From Actinophytocola gossypii (lineage in GTDB: Bacteria; Actinomycetota; Actinomycetes; Mycobacteriales; Pseudonocardiaceae): 64,000 nt of DNA. The notes under the pieces were generated by a model. It ran no database searches. It was not told the DNA's origin and was given only the letters and a program-made list of their open reading frames with translations. Below are positions 48,882 to 57,140 of the stretch, piece after piece. Made by a program: the position numbers and the translations under genes. The stretch covers positions 1 through 64,000 of the forward strand of contig NZ_JAFFZE010000003.1 in NCBI RefSeq assembly GCF_025165815.1, given 5' to 3'. Every line of letters begins with the position of its first letter. Positions within the stretch are counted from its first letter, which is position 1.

Positions 48882-49479
48882 CCTCCGCGCCGACCGGCTG
48901 GAACCCGACGGCCAGGAACGCCCGCAGGGATCGCGCGTTCCCCGGGGCGACCGCAGCGAACACCGGCTCGCCGGCCGGCACCAGACCCAACGCGTCCGTG
49001 ATCAGGCCGCGACCCACGCCCCGCTCCCCCTGCCCGGAGAGTTCCAGCGACAGCTCACGGCGCCCCGCCAACCCGGCGGCGAGGGTGACCAGGCCACGCT
49101 CGTCCCCGTACACCCGCACGTCGCGGCGGATCGCCCGCGCGTGCCGGACCCGCGGATGCCCGTCCAGATCCGTGCGCGCCGGCAGCCCCCCGCCGCCCAC
49201 ACCGCCGCCCAGGCCGTGGGCGACGAGTGTGACGTCGAGGGTGCCCACCTCACCACCCGGGCCGGCCAGCCGCAGCAGCACCTCCGGGCGGAACGTTCCA
49301 CCGAACGCGTCCAGCCCGTCCGGCGGCTCGTCGGCGGCGACGTAGGCGCGGCCGGTCAGCGACACCACCGCCGCCAGCCCGCCGGGCAGCGGCGGCAGGG
49401 CCACCACCGCGCCGTCCGCCGGCGGGAACTCCCCGGACGCGGCGGCGAGCAGCACGGGCAACAGCGGATGGACGGTCAC
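48847..49479 (-). CDS. GNAT-like N-acetyltransferase
   Basis: 210 residues. The C-terminal part reads GVGRGLITDALGL then AVAPGNARSLRAFLAVGFQP, a GNAT-type CoA site with the usual NARSLR...GF motif. The N-terminal half is divergent (ADGAVVALPPLPGGLAAVVS). It overlaps the second MptB-like gene (GTGA) and overlaps the convergent methyltransferase gene at its 3' end. The acetyl acceptor is unknown; it may modify a cell-envelope sugar or protein, by context only. Confidence 0.75.
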   Translation of the reverse strand: MTVHPLLPVLLAAASGEFPPADGAVVALPPLPGGLAAVVSLTGRAYVAADEPPDGLDAFGGTFRPEVLLRLAGPGGEVGTLDVTLVAHGLGGGVGGGGLPARTDLDGHPRVRHARAIRRDVRVYGDERGLVTLAAGLAGRRELSLELSGQGERGVGRGLITDALGLVPAGEPVFAAVAPGNARSLRAFLAVGFQPVGAEVILRTAAGSAR

Positions 49480-50945
49480 CGCACCGGCCGCTCCGACAAC
49501 CGCAACGGGTCCGGGCGGACCAGGGACACCGCGGCCAGCACCGACAACGCGACCGCCGCGATCATCAGGCCCCACACGTACAGCAGTTGCTCGCCGTCCG
49601 GGGTGTACGGGGCGACCATGAACGCGCTGATCCCGACCGCCACCGCCAACTGTCGCGGTTTCCACGCCCACGCCGCGGCCAGGCACAGACCCCACGTCAG
49701 GTACCAGGGCAGCATCGTCGGGGACAGCACCGCGACCGCGAACAGCGCGACCGCCGCCCGCCGGACCGCGTCGACGCCGCCGTCGCGGGCGAGCCACCAC
49801 TGGCGGACCAGCACCCACACCAACAGCACCGTGCCCACCGCTCGGGTGACGGTCACGAACGGGTCCCGGGACAGTCCGAACCAGCCGCCGACGACGCCGT
49901 GCAGCAGTTCCCCGGCCGCGGTGGGCACGGACAGCCAGTTCACCAGCCGCGACGACGCGTTCACCATCGTCACCCAGCCCAGGTCGACGCCGGCCGCGAC
50001 GGTGACCGCGGCGAACACGGCCACGAACACCGCGACCGCGCCGGCGCAGGCCCGGAGGAACGCCCGCCAGCCGGTCGACGCCAGCCGTCCGGCCCATACC
50101 CACACCAGGAACGGCAGGGCGACGGCCGCGCTGGCCTTGACCGCCACGCCGGCGGTGACCACGGCGATCCCGGCGACGGGCCGGCGGTCGAGCACGAGCG
50201 CGGTCCCGGCGGCCAGGAACCCGATCATGATCAGGTCGTTGTGCGGGCCGCCGACCAGGTGCACCACGGTCAGCGGGCCGGCGATCAACAGCCACGTCGC
50301 CACCGGCAGGTTCCCGCCGAGGTGCCGCACCAGCCTGGGCAGCGCCCACAGCAGCAGCGCCAGCCCCACCAGGTTCGTGACCTTGCTGGCCAGCACCCCC
50401 AGCGTGATGCTCGTGCCGGTCACCGCCACGATCCCCTTGGCCAGCAGGATGAACAGCGGCCCGTACGGCGCCGGCGTGCCCTGCCAGAACGGGTGCACGT
50501 TCTCGATGAACTCCGTGTCCGTCAGCACGGTCGGGCCGACGGTGAACGGGTCGTAGCCGTCGAGCGCGATCGCGCCCTGCGCCAGGTACGAGTACACGTC
50601 GCGGGTGAACAACGCGGGCGCGAACAGCAGCGGCACCGTCCAGCACGCCGCCGCCAGCAGCACCGGCCGGGTCCCGACCCGCCCGGCGAGGACCAGCCGG
50701 CCCAGCCGCACCCAGCCGAGCACCAGCAGCACGTACCCGCCGTACACGACCAGCGTCGACAGCATCTTGCCGTGTCCGTACCGCCACCACGACACGGGCC
50801 CGTCGGACATCAGCGGGTCCCCGACCGCGCCGGCGGCGCCGCCGAGCCCGCCGATCAGCAGCAGCAGCGAACCGACCGAGCCGAGGACGAGCGGGCCGCG
50901 CCAGGAGGTCACCGTGTCGGCGGCGGGTACTTCAGTGCGCGGCAC
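49476..50945 (-). CDS. MptB-like polyprenol-phosphomannose-dependent mannosyltransferase (copy 2)
   Basis: 489 residues, about twelve membrane helices, GT-C type. LFTRDVYSYLAQG carries the acidic motif of the first extracellular loop. DGYDPFTVGPTVL, GTPAPYGPLFILLAKGIVAV and HLVGGPHNDLIMIGFLAAGT match the alpha-1,6-mannosyltransferase MptB family of lipomannan synthesis. The donor would be polyprenol-phosphate-mannose, made by the Ppm1 at 24.1 kb. The GTG start lies inside the end of copy 1 (14-bp overlap), so the two are co-translated. Confidence 0.88.
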   Translation of the reverse strand: MPRTEVPAADTVTSWRGPLVLGSVGSLLLLIGGLGGAAGAVGDPLMSDGPVSWWRYGHGKMLSTLVVYGGYVLLVLGWVRLGRLVLAGRVGTRPVLLAAACWTVPLLFAPALFTRDVYSYLAQGAIALDGYDPFTVGPTVLTDTEFIENVHPFWQGTPAPYGPLFILLAKGIVAVTGTSITLGVLASKVTNLVGLALLLWALPRLVRHLGGNLPVATWLLIAGPLTVVHLVGGPHNDLIMIGFLAAGTALVLDRRPVAGIAVVTAGVAVKASAAVALPFLVWVWAGRLASTGWRAFLRACAGAVAVFVAVFAAVTVAAGVDLGWVTMVNASSRLVNWLSVPTAAGELLHGVVGGWFGLSRDPFVTVTRAVGTVLLVWVLVRQWWLARDGGVDAVRRAAVALFAVAVLSPTMLPWYLTWGLCLAAAWAWKPRQLAVAVGISAFMVAPYTPDGEQLLYVWGLMIAAVALSVLAAVSLVRPDPLRLSERPVR

Positions 50946-52479
50946 GGGGACCGACCGTCACCAGGTGTTCCCGGTCGGCGCCGAACAGGTTCAGCGGGTC
51001 GTGTCGCAGTAGGGACACCCCGGCCAGCACCGACACCCCGGCGGCGCAGAACATGAACGTCCAGTTGTAGAGCAGGTCGTCACCGGACGGCGTGTAGGTC
51101 AGCACGAGGAACACCGCGAGGCTCACCTGCACCGCGAGCTGCCGCCGCTTCCACGGCAACGCCGCCGCGAGCATGAACCCCCACGTGAGGTACCACGGAA
51201 GAGTGGCCGGCGACAGGATCGCGACCACCAGCAACGCGATCGCGGCGCGTTTCACCGCGTCCGGGCCGCCGTCCCGGGCCCGCCACCACTGCCTGACCAG
51301 GATCACGAGCATCAGCACGCCGCCGGCCACGCGCATCGCGTTGACGAAGTACACCTTGGGCAGGTCGATCACGAGTCCCACGATCGAGTGGATGATCTCG
51401 CCGGCCCCGGTCGGTAGCGACAGCCAGTTCACGATCGCGGTGGGCGCGTCCAACGCCGAGAGCCACCCGAGGTTCACCCCGGACGCGAACGTCGCCGCGG
51501 CGAACGTCACCAGGAAGATCCCGATCGAGAACGCGCACGCCCGCGCGAAGTTCCGCCACAGCGTCGAGTTCAGGTGCCCGGCCCACACCCACACCAGGAA
51601 CGGCAACGCCACCGCCCCGGTCGCCTTCACCGCCACCCCGACCGTGACCAGCGCGATCCCCAGCACGTGCCGGCGGTCCAGCACCAACGCGGTCCCGGCG
51701 GCCAGGAACCCGACCATCAGGACGTCGTTGTGCGGGCCGCCGACCAGGTGCACCACGGTCATCGGCCCGGCGATCGCCAGCCACATCGCCACCGGCAGCC
51801 GCCCGCCGAGGTGCCGCACCAGCGTCGGCAGCGCCCACATCACCAGCAGCACACCCACGAGCAGCCCGAGCCGCATCAGCAGCACACCGGCGATCATGTT
51901 CGTGCCGGTCACCGCGATGACGCTCTTGGCCAGCAGGATGAACAGCGGCCCGTACGGCGCGGGCGTGCTCTGCCAGAACGAGTCGACGTTGTCCACCACC
52001 GGGTCGACGTCGAGACTCCCCGGTCCCACCGTGAACGGGTCGAACCCGTGCAGCGGCAACGTGCCGTAGGCGACGTAGAGGTAGGCGTCCCGGCTGAACA
52101 CCGGCGGCGACAACAGCATCGGCGCGATCCAGCAGGCGGCCGCGACCAGCACCGGCCGGGTGCCGACCCGGCCGGCGAGCACGTGCCGCCCCAGCCGCAC
52201 CCACGCCCACACCACCAGCAGGAACCCGACGTAGAGGACGATCGTGGCGAGCATCCGCCCGTGCCCGTACCGGATCCAGGAGAACGCGCCCTGGCCGATC
52301 AACGGGTCCTGCGCGAGGATCGCCCCGGCGCCGAGCGCGCTGATCAGGATCAGCACGCTGCCGATCGTGCCCAGCGCGATCGTGCGCACCGGCAGCGGAT
52401 GAGTGCGCCGCACATCGCGTTCCGCGTTGGTCGCGTCGTCGACGGTGGTCACAGGTGGCGCCCCGGTGGTGGTAGACAT
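50932..52479 (-). CDS. MptB-like polyprenol-phosphomannose-dependent mannosyltransferase (copy 1)
   Basis: 515 residues, a paralogue of the next gene with the same architecture: VFSRDAYLYVAYGTLPLHGF, DPFTVGPGSLDVDP, TPAPYGPLFILLAKSVIAVT and VHLVGGPHNDVLMVGFLAAG. A cytoplasmic N-terminal extension (1-28) is longer than in copy 2. Tandem duplication followed by divergence is likely, and the pair may extend different mannan chains or positions. ATG 52479 is the first start after a 97-bp gap from the DUF6461 gene. Confidence 0.88.
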   Translation of the reverse strand: MSTTTGAPPVTTVDDATNAERDVRRTHPLPVRTIALGTIGSVLILISALGAGAILAQDPLIGQGAFSWIRYGHGRMLATIVLYVGFLLVVWAWVRLGRHVLAGRVGTRPVLVAAACWIAPMLLSPPVFSRDAYLYVAYGTLPLHGFDPFTVGPGSLDVDPVVDNVDSFWQSTPAPYGPLFILLAKSVIAVTGTNMIAGVLLMRLGLLVGVLLVMWALPTLVRHLGGRLPVAMWLAIAGPMTVVHLVGGPHNDVLMVGFLAAGTALVLDRRHVLGIALVTVGVAVKATGAVALPFLVWVWAGHLNSTLWRNFARACAFSIGIFLVTFAAATFASGVNLGWLSALDAPTAIVNWLSLPTGAGEIIHSIVGLVIDLPKVYFVNAMRVAGGVLMLVILVRQWWRARDGGPDAVKRAAIALLVVAILSPATLPWYLTWGFMLAAALPWKRRQLAVQVSLAVFLVLTYTPSGDDLLYNWTFMFCAAGVSVLAGVSLLRHDPLNLFGADREHLVTVGPRAAH

Positions 52480-52576
52480 GGCGGCTTGAGATTACACAGG
52501 ACCGTTGGTCTGTTTGTCGCAGTGGCCCGGTTTTCCGCTCCACGGGCTGTGCGGGCAGACGCACCAGCGGTAGCGA

Positions 52577-53197
52577 TCACACCCGGTCGGCGCCCGGGAG
52601 GTCGCGGTACAGCCAGTAGGGCTCCGGAACACGGTAGGTGGGCAGCGGCTCGGAGAGCCACCCGGGGTCGATCTCCACACCGGTCTGCTGTTCGAGCATC
52701 GCCAGGCAGGTCTGCCGGACGAGTTCGACGTCGGTCTCCGGTCCGACCGCCCAGCTCGGCCGGCGCTCCCACTCGTCGGCCGGGCCGGGAAGGGTCGGCT
52801 CGTTCATCTCGAAGCCGGCCGTGACCTCGCCGTCGATGGCCTGGGTGACCATCCCGAACCCGTTGGCGTTCCAGTAGACGCTGAAGAACCGGTGTCCACT
52901 CGCCGAGCATCGTCGTGCGATCTCCGGGAGGCTGCCGCTCCACCCGTTGTTCTCGATCGCCACCACGTGGCCGGCGCCGGATTTGACCTGCACGTAGAGG
53001 TCGAGCTGATCGACCTGCGGCCCCCGGAGCTCGTCCACCCCTGCGAAGGTGAGTCCGCCGACCGGTGCCGCCGGGTCGGCGCCGTAGACCAGCAGCACGT
53101 CCTCGACGGAACGCCCCTGGACGACCGCCACGGTCCACGCTTCGAGCGCGACGTCCGCGGCCCAGGCGTACTTGTCGACGAGCTCGGCCGGCACCAC
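52577..53197 (-). CDS. DUF6461-family protein, candidate immunity protein
   Basis: 206 residues. YAWAADVALEAWTVAVVQGR, AIENNGWSGSLPEIARRCSA and FFSVYWNANGFGMVTQAIDG match the DUF6461 family of actinobacteria; no function is established. AGGAGGAG four bases before GTG 53197 is an excellent ribosome site, so it is made in quantity. The gene starts 10 bp after a small nuclease gene on the same strand, an order typical of toxin then immunity genes. That role is inference. Confidence 0.75.
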   Translation of the reverse strand: MVPAELVDKYAWAADVALEAWTVAVVQGRSVEDVLLVYGADPAAPVGGLTFAGVDELRGPQVDQLDLYVQVKSGAGHVVAIENNGWSGSLPEIARRCSASGHRFFSVYWNANGFGMVTQAIDGEVTAGFEMNEPTLPGPADEWERRPSWAVGPETDVELVRQTCLAMLEQQTGVEIDPGWLSEPLPTYRVPEPYWLYRDLPGADRV

Positions 53198-53206
53198 GCG
53201 CTCCTC

Positions 53207-53488
53207 CTAACGGCAGCCCTTGTCCCGGGCGATGTCGGTCCCGGTGAACGGCCCCGGCGCGATCAGCTTTGGGTTGCTGATGACCACCAGGAACCGCCTA
53301 CCGTCCGGAGGGTACTGGGATCGGTTCATTCCACCCTGACACGTGTTCTCGCGCCCCGGCACCTCCTCGGTCCGTGCGCCCGCACCACCCTGCTCGGTGC
53401 TCGCCATCGGGTACTCGTCGCACTGCCCGCGATACACCCGCCGAAAGCCGGACTTGCATGCCAGGTGCCGCAACTGCTCGTGCATCAC
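53207..53488 (-). CDS. Small NucA/NucB-type deoxyribonuclease domain protein
   Basis: 93 residues comprising little more than a NucA/NucB catalytic domain: QCDEYPMAST, then PGRENTCQGGMNRSQY and a closing DGRRFLVVISNP...GPFTG. In the family the Asp/Glu of DEYP and the Glu of EN..QG are catalytic. No signal peptide or delivery domain is present, which suggests either a truncated secreted nuclease or an orphan toxin C-terminus. GTG 53488 (or ATG 53485) is the only sensible start; the ribosome site is weak. It lies between the peptide transporter ATPase and the DUF6461 gene, 10 bp before the latter. Confidence 0.7.
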   Translation of the reverse strand: MMHEQLRHLACKSGFRRVYRGQCDEYPMASTEQGGAGARTEEVPGRENTCQGGMNRSQYPPDGRRFLVVISNPKLIAPGPFTGTDIARDKGCR

Positions 53489-53543
53489 GTCCCGGCCGCC
53501 GATCGGCAGCCGCAGCGCGGTCTCGGGGACGGCGCGCTGACCC

Positions 53544-55175
53544 CTACTGCTCCCCCGTCGTCGGCAGCGCGGCCAGCAGGGACTTCGTGTAGTCGTGGCG
53601 CGGGTCGCTGAGCACCTCGTCGACCGGGCCGACCTCGACCAGCTCACCCTGGTACATCACCGCGACCCGGTCGGCGATGTTCCACGCCAACCCCAGATCG
53701 TGGGTGATCACCAGCGCCGCCAACCCCAGCTTCGCCCGCAACCGCAGCAACAGCGCCAGGATCTCCCCGCGCACCGACGCGTCCAGCGACGCCACCGGCT
53801 CGTCGGCCACCAACACCCTCGGCTCCAACGCCAACGCCCCGGCGATCACCACCCGCTGCCGCTGCCCACCGGAGAGCTGCTGCGGCAGCAACGGCATGAA
53901 CTCCTCCGCCGGCCGCAGCTCCGCCGCCTCCAACGCCGCCGCCACGTGCGCGCGCTCGTCCCCGCCGACCTTGTGGATCCGCAACCCCTCGGCGACCGAC
54001 TCGTACACGCTGTGCCGGGGGTTCAACGCGCTCGTCGGGTCCTGCAACACCAGTTGCACCTGCCGCCGGTACGCGCGCAGCCCCTTCGCCGACGCCGGCA
54101 CCGGCTCGCCCTCGAACAACACCCGCCCACCGGTCGCCTGCTGCAACCCGAGGATCGTGCGCGCCAACGTCGTCTTCCCCGACCCGGACTGCCCGACCAG
54201 CGCGACGATCTCACCGCGCCGCACGTCCAGGTCCACCCCGGCCACCGCGTGCGTGACCTCCCGGCGACCCCGCCCGGTGAACGTGACCCGCACGTCCTCG
54301 GCCCGCAGCAACGGCTCATCGTCGGGCACCGCCGACGGCGGGTCCGGCAGGCCCAGCTCGTTGCTGGTCGCCGGCGCGTACCGGAACACCGGGTCGCCGA
54401 CCGTCGGGAACGCCGCCGCCAGCGACCGCGTGTGCTCGTGCCGCGGGTCGGCGATCACCTGCTTCGCGTCGCCCTCCTCGACCAACCGCCCCTCGTACAT
54501 CACCGCGAGCCGCCGGCACGTCGACGCCAACACGGCGAGGTCGTGGCTGATCATCACCAGCCCGATGTCCTGCTCGGCGACCAGCCTGCTCAGCAGCGAC
54601 AGCACCTGCGCCTGCACGATCACGTCCAGCGCGGTCGTCGGCTCGTCGGCGATCACCAGCCGCGGGTCGCACGCCAACGCCATCGCGATCATCACCCGCT
54701 GCTTCTGCCCACCGGACAGTTCGTGCGGATACGCCTCGCCCTTCGCCGCCGGCAGCTCCACCTGCGCGAGCAGCGCGTCCACCCGCTTGCGTACCGCGGC
54801 CGCGGACGGCGGGGTGTCGGCGTGCAGCACGATCGGCTCGGCGATCTGGTCCCGCACCCGCCGCACCGGGTTCAGCGCGTGCATCGCGCCCTGGAACACG
54901 ATCGCCGCGGTCGTCCACCGCACCGCCCGCAGCCGCCCCCACTTCATCGTGGTGACGTCCTCGCCGTCGAGCAGGATCTGCCCGTCGATGGTCGCCGACG
55001 ACGGCAGCAGCCGCAGCACCGACATCGCCAGCGTCGACTTCCCGCACCCGGACTCCCCGGCCAGCCCGAGGGTCTCGCCGGCGTCGAGGGTCAGCGACAC
55101 CCCGCGCACCGCCTCGACCGCCCGCGCGCGGCCGCCGTAGCGCACGGTCAGGTCCCTGAGCTCCAGAAGTGCCAC
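53544..55175 (-). CDS. Fused dipeptide/oligopeptide ABC transporter ATPase (DppD-DppF)
   Basis: 543 residues with two complete ATPase domains. Domain 1 (about 1-260): Walker A GESGCGKST, signature LSGGQKQRV, Walker B VIADEPTTALD. Domain 2 (about 290-543): Walker A GQSGSGKTT, signature LSGGQRQRV, Walker B LVADEPVASLD. Each ends in an oligopeptide-type extension (DPRHEHTRSL, DPRHDYTKSL). In many bacteria these are two separate proteins. It powers uptake of the peptide bound by the binding protein at 57.1-59.0 kb. GTG 55175 overlaps no gene but lies 5 bp after the permease stop. Confidence 0.95.
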   Translation of the reverse strand: MALLELRDLTVRYGGRARAVEAVRGVSLTLDAGETLGLAGESGCGKSTLAMSVLRLLPSSATIDGQILLDGEDVTTMKWGRLRAVRWTTAAIVFQGAMHALNPVRRVRDQIAEPIVLHADTPPSAAAVRKRVDALLAQVELPAAKGEAYPHELSGGQKQRVMIAMALACDPRLVIADEPTTALDVIVQAQVLSLLSRLVAEQDIGLVMISHDLAVLASTCRRLAVMYEGRLVEEGDAKQVIADPRHEHTRSLAAAFPTVGDPVFRYAPATSNELGLPDPPSAVPDDEPLLRAEDVRVTFTGRGRREVTHAVAGVDLDVRRGEIVALVGQSGSGKTTLARTILGLQQATGGRVLFEGEPVPASAKGLRAYRRQVQLVLQDPTSALNPRHSVYESVAEGLRIHKVGGDERAHVAAALEAAELRPAEEFMPLLPQQLSGGQRQRVVIAGALALEPRVLVADEPVASLDASVRGEILALLLRLRAKLGLAALVITHDLGLAWNIADRVAVMYQGELVEVGPVDEVLSDPRHDYTKSLLAALPTTGEQ

Positions 55176-55180
55176 CCGCC

Positions 55181-56092
55181 TCAGCCCTCCCGCAGCCGTG
55201 GGTTGAGGACGGACTCCAACGCCCGCCCGCACATGGTGAACGCGAGCACCACGATGGCGATCGCGATGCCGGGCGGCAGCAGATACCACCAGGCGCCGGC
55301 GATGACCGCGCTGTCCAGCCACGCCGACCGCAACATCGACCCCCACGACGGCCGCATCGGATCCGGGTCGCCGAGACCGAGGAACGACAGCGTGGACTCC
55401 GCCACGATCGCCGACCCGACCGCCAGCGTCGTGTTCACGAACACCAGCGGCAGCACCGCCGGCAACACGTGCTTGGTGATCACGTGCAGGTGCCCGCCGC
55501 CGAGCGCTCTGGACCGTTCGATGTAGGGGCGGGCCTCGATGGTGAGGGTCTGCGCGCGCACCAGCCTGGCCGACGGCGGCCACGACGTGATCCCGATCGC
55601 CAGGATGACCGTCCCGATCCCCGGGTTGAGCACCGTCGACAGCGCGATCGCCAGCACCAGCGACGGCAGCACCAGGAAGAAGTCGGTGATCCGCATCAGC
55701 CCGGCCGACACCCACCGCCCGTAGTGCGCGGCGAGGATCCCGATGATCGTGCCGATGCCGATGGACAGCAACGCGGCCACGAACCCGACCGTGAGCGACA
55801 TCCGCGCGCCCCACAGGGTCAGCAGCAGCACCGACCGCCCCTGCCGGTCGGTGCCCAGCGGGAACTCCCCACTGGGCGCCTCCAACGGCCCGCCGGTGGC
55901 GTTGATGACGTTGAGGCCCTCCCGGTCGGTCAGCACCGGCGCCAGCACCGCCAACGCCACGATGACCAGCAGCAACCCCAGCCCGAACAGGCCGCTGCGC
56001 TGCCGGGCGAACTGCCGCCAGCCCGCGGCGAACGCGTCACCGCGACGACGCCAGGCCAGCGCTCGAGGACTGGCCGCTCGGGGACTGGTCAT
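55181..56092 (-). CDS. Peptide ABC transporter permease (DppC type)
   Basis: 303 residues with an N-terminal cytoplasmic segment, a membrane helix (about 37-55), an extracytoplasmic loop and five further helices. The EAA motif region reads EARPYIERSRALGGGHLHVI, which docks onto the ATPase. HPLGTDRQGR-like sequence (FPLGTDRQGRSVL) is typical of DppC/OppC. It pairs with the overlapping DppB-type permease (ATGA overlap). Confidence 0.95.
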   Translation of the reverse strand: MTSPRAASPRALAWRRRGDAFAAGWRQFARQRSGLFGLGLLLVIVALAVLAPVLTDREGLNVINATGGPLEAPSGEFPLGTDRQGRSVLLLTLWGARMSLTVGFVAALLSIGIGTIIGILAAHYGRWVSAGLMRITDFFLVLPSLVLAIALSTVLNPGIGTVILAIGITSWPPSARLVRAQTLTIEARPYIERSRALGGGHLHVITKHVLPAVLPLVFVNTTLAVGSAIVAESTLSFLGLGDPDPMRPSWGSMLRSAWLDSAVIAGAWWYLLPPGIAIAIVVLAFTMCGRALESVLNPRLREG

Positions 56093-57114
56093 GAGGCACG
56101 CACCCGGGGGTCGAGGACACGGTAGAGCATGTCGGCGAGCACGTTCATCACGATCACCGCGCCCGCCAGCACGATGAACGTGCCGGTCAGCAGCGGAAGG
56201 TCACGTTTCTCCAACGCGTCGTAGGTGAGCAGCCCGAGCCCGGGCCAGGAGAACACCGTCTCGGTGGTGATCGCGCCCGCCACCACGAACCCCATGTGCA
56301 GGAACACCAGCGTCACCGTCGGCAACAACGCGTTCGGCACCGCGTGCCGGCGCCGCACCATCGCGTCCCGCAGCCCCTTCGCCCGCGCGGTCGTCAGGTA
56401 GTCCGCACCCATCTCCTCCAACAGCGACGACCGCATCACCAGTTGGTACTGCGCGTACACCACCGCGACCAGCGTGATCGTCGGCAACACCATGTGGTGG
56501 GCGACGTCCACCGCCTGGGAGAAGAAGTCCGGTGGGGTGTCCGAGTTGACCATCCCCGCCGTCGGGAACCAGCCGCTGGTCGCGGCCATCAGCAGCAGCC
56601 CGAGGAAGAACGTGGGCGTCGACCACAACGCCAACGCCACACTCGTGGAGACCTTGTCGAACCGGCTGTCCCGCCGCCACGCCGACCGGGTGCCCAACCA
56701 CAGGCCGAGCGCCACCGCGATCAGCGTGGCCGTGCCGACCAGCAGCAGCGTCGGACCGAGCCGCTCCATGATCTTCTGCGTGACCGGCACCCGGAACACG
56801 TAGGACTCGCCGAGATCACCCTGCAGCAGCCGCCACAGGTAGTCGAAGAACTGCGCGATCAGCGGCTTGTCCAGACCGAGCTGCGCCTCCAGCTCGGCGA
56901 TCTGCTCCTTGCTCGCCGGCCGCCCCCGGGTCATCGTCAACACGGGGTCGCCGGGCAGCACCCGGAACAGCAGGAAGCCCAGCACGATCACCAGCACCAG
57001 GCTGACCAGGCCACCGCCGGCCTTGGTGAGGAGGTAGCGGAGGGCTCCGCCGCCACGGGTGGGCGGCGGAGCCTCGGCCAAAGCCTCCTCGGTCGGCGTC
57101 AGGATGTCCGACAC
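56089..57114 (-). CDS. Peptide ABC transporter permease (DppB type)
   Basis: 341 residues with six membrane helices. LFRVLPGDPVLTMTRGRPAS is the typical DppB/OppB N-terminal segment, FDYLWRLLQGDLGESYVF the periplasmic loop, and DYLTTARAKGLRDAMVRRRH the EAA loop contacting the ATPase. It lies between the binding-protein gene (26-bp gap) and the second permease, whose ATG overlaps its stop. Confidence 0.95.
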   Translation of the reverse strand: MSDILTPTEEALAEAPPPTRGGGALRYLLTKAGGGLVSLVLVIVLGFLLFRVLPGDPVLTMTRGRPASKEQIAELEAQLGLDKPLIAQFFDYLWRLLQGDLGESYVFRVPVTQKIMERLGPTLLLVGTATLIAVALGLWLGTRSAWRRDSRFDKVSTSVALALWSTPTFFLGLLLMAATSGWFPTAGMVNSDTPPDFFSQAVDVAHHMVLPTITLVAVVYAQYQLVMRSSLLEEMGADYLTTARAKGLRDAMVRRRHAVPNALLPTVTLVFLHMGFVVAGAITTETVFSWPGLGLLTYDALEKRDLPLLTGTFIVLAGAVIVMNVLADMLYRVLDPRVRAS

Positions 57115-57140
57115 GAGTCTCCAATCGGGAAAGGAGCGGG

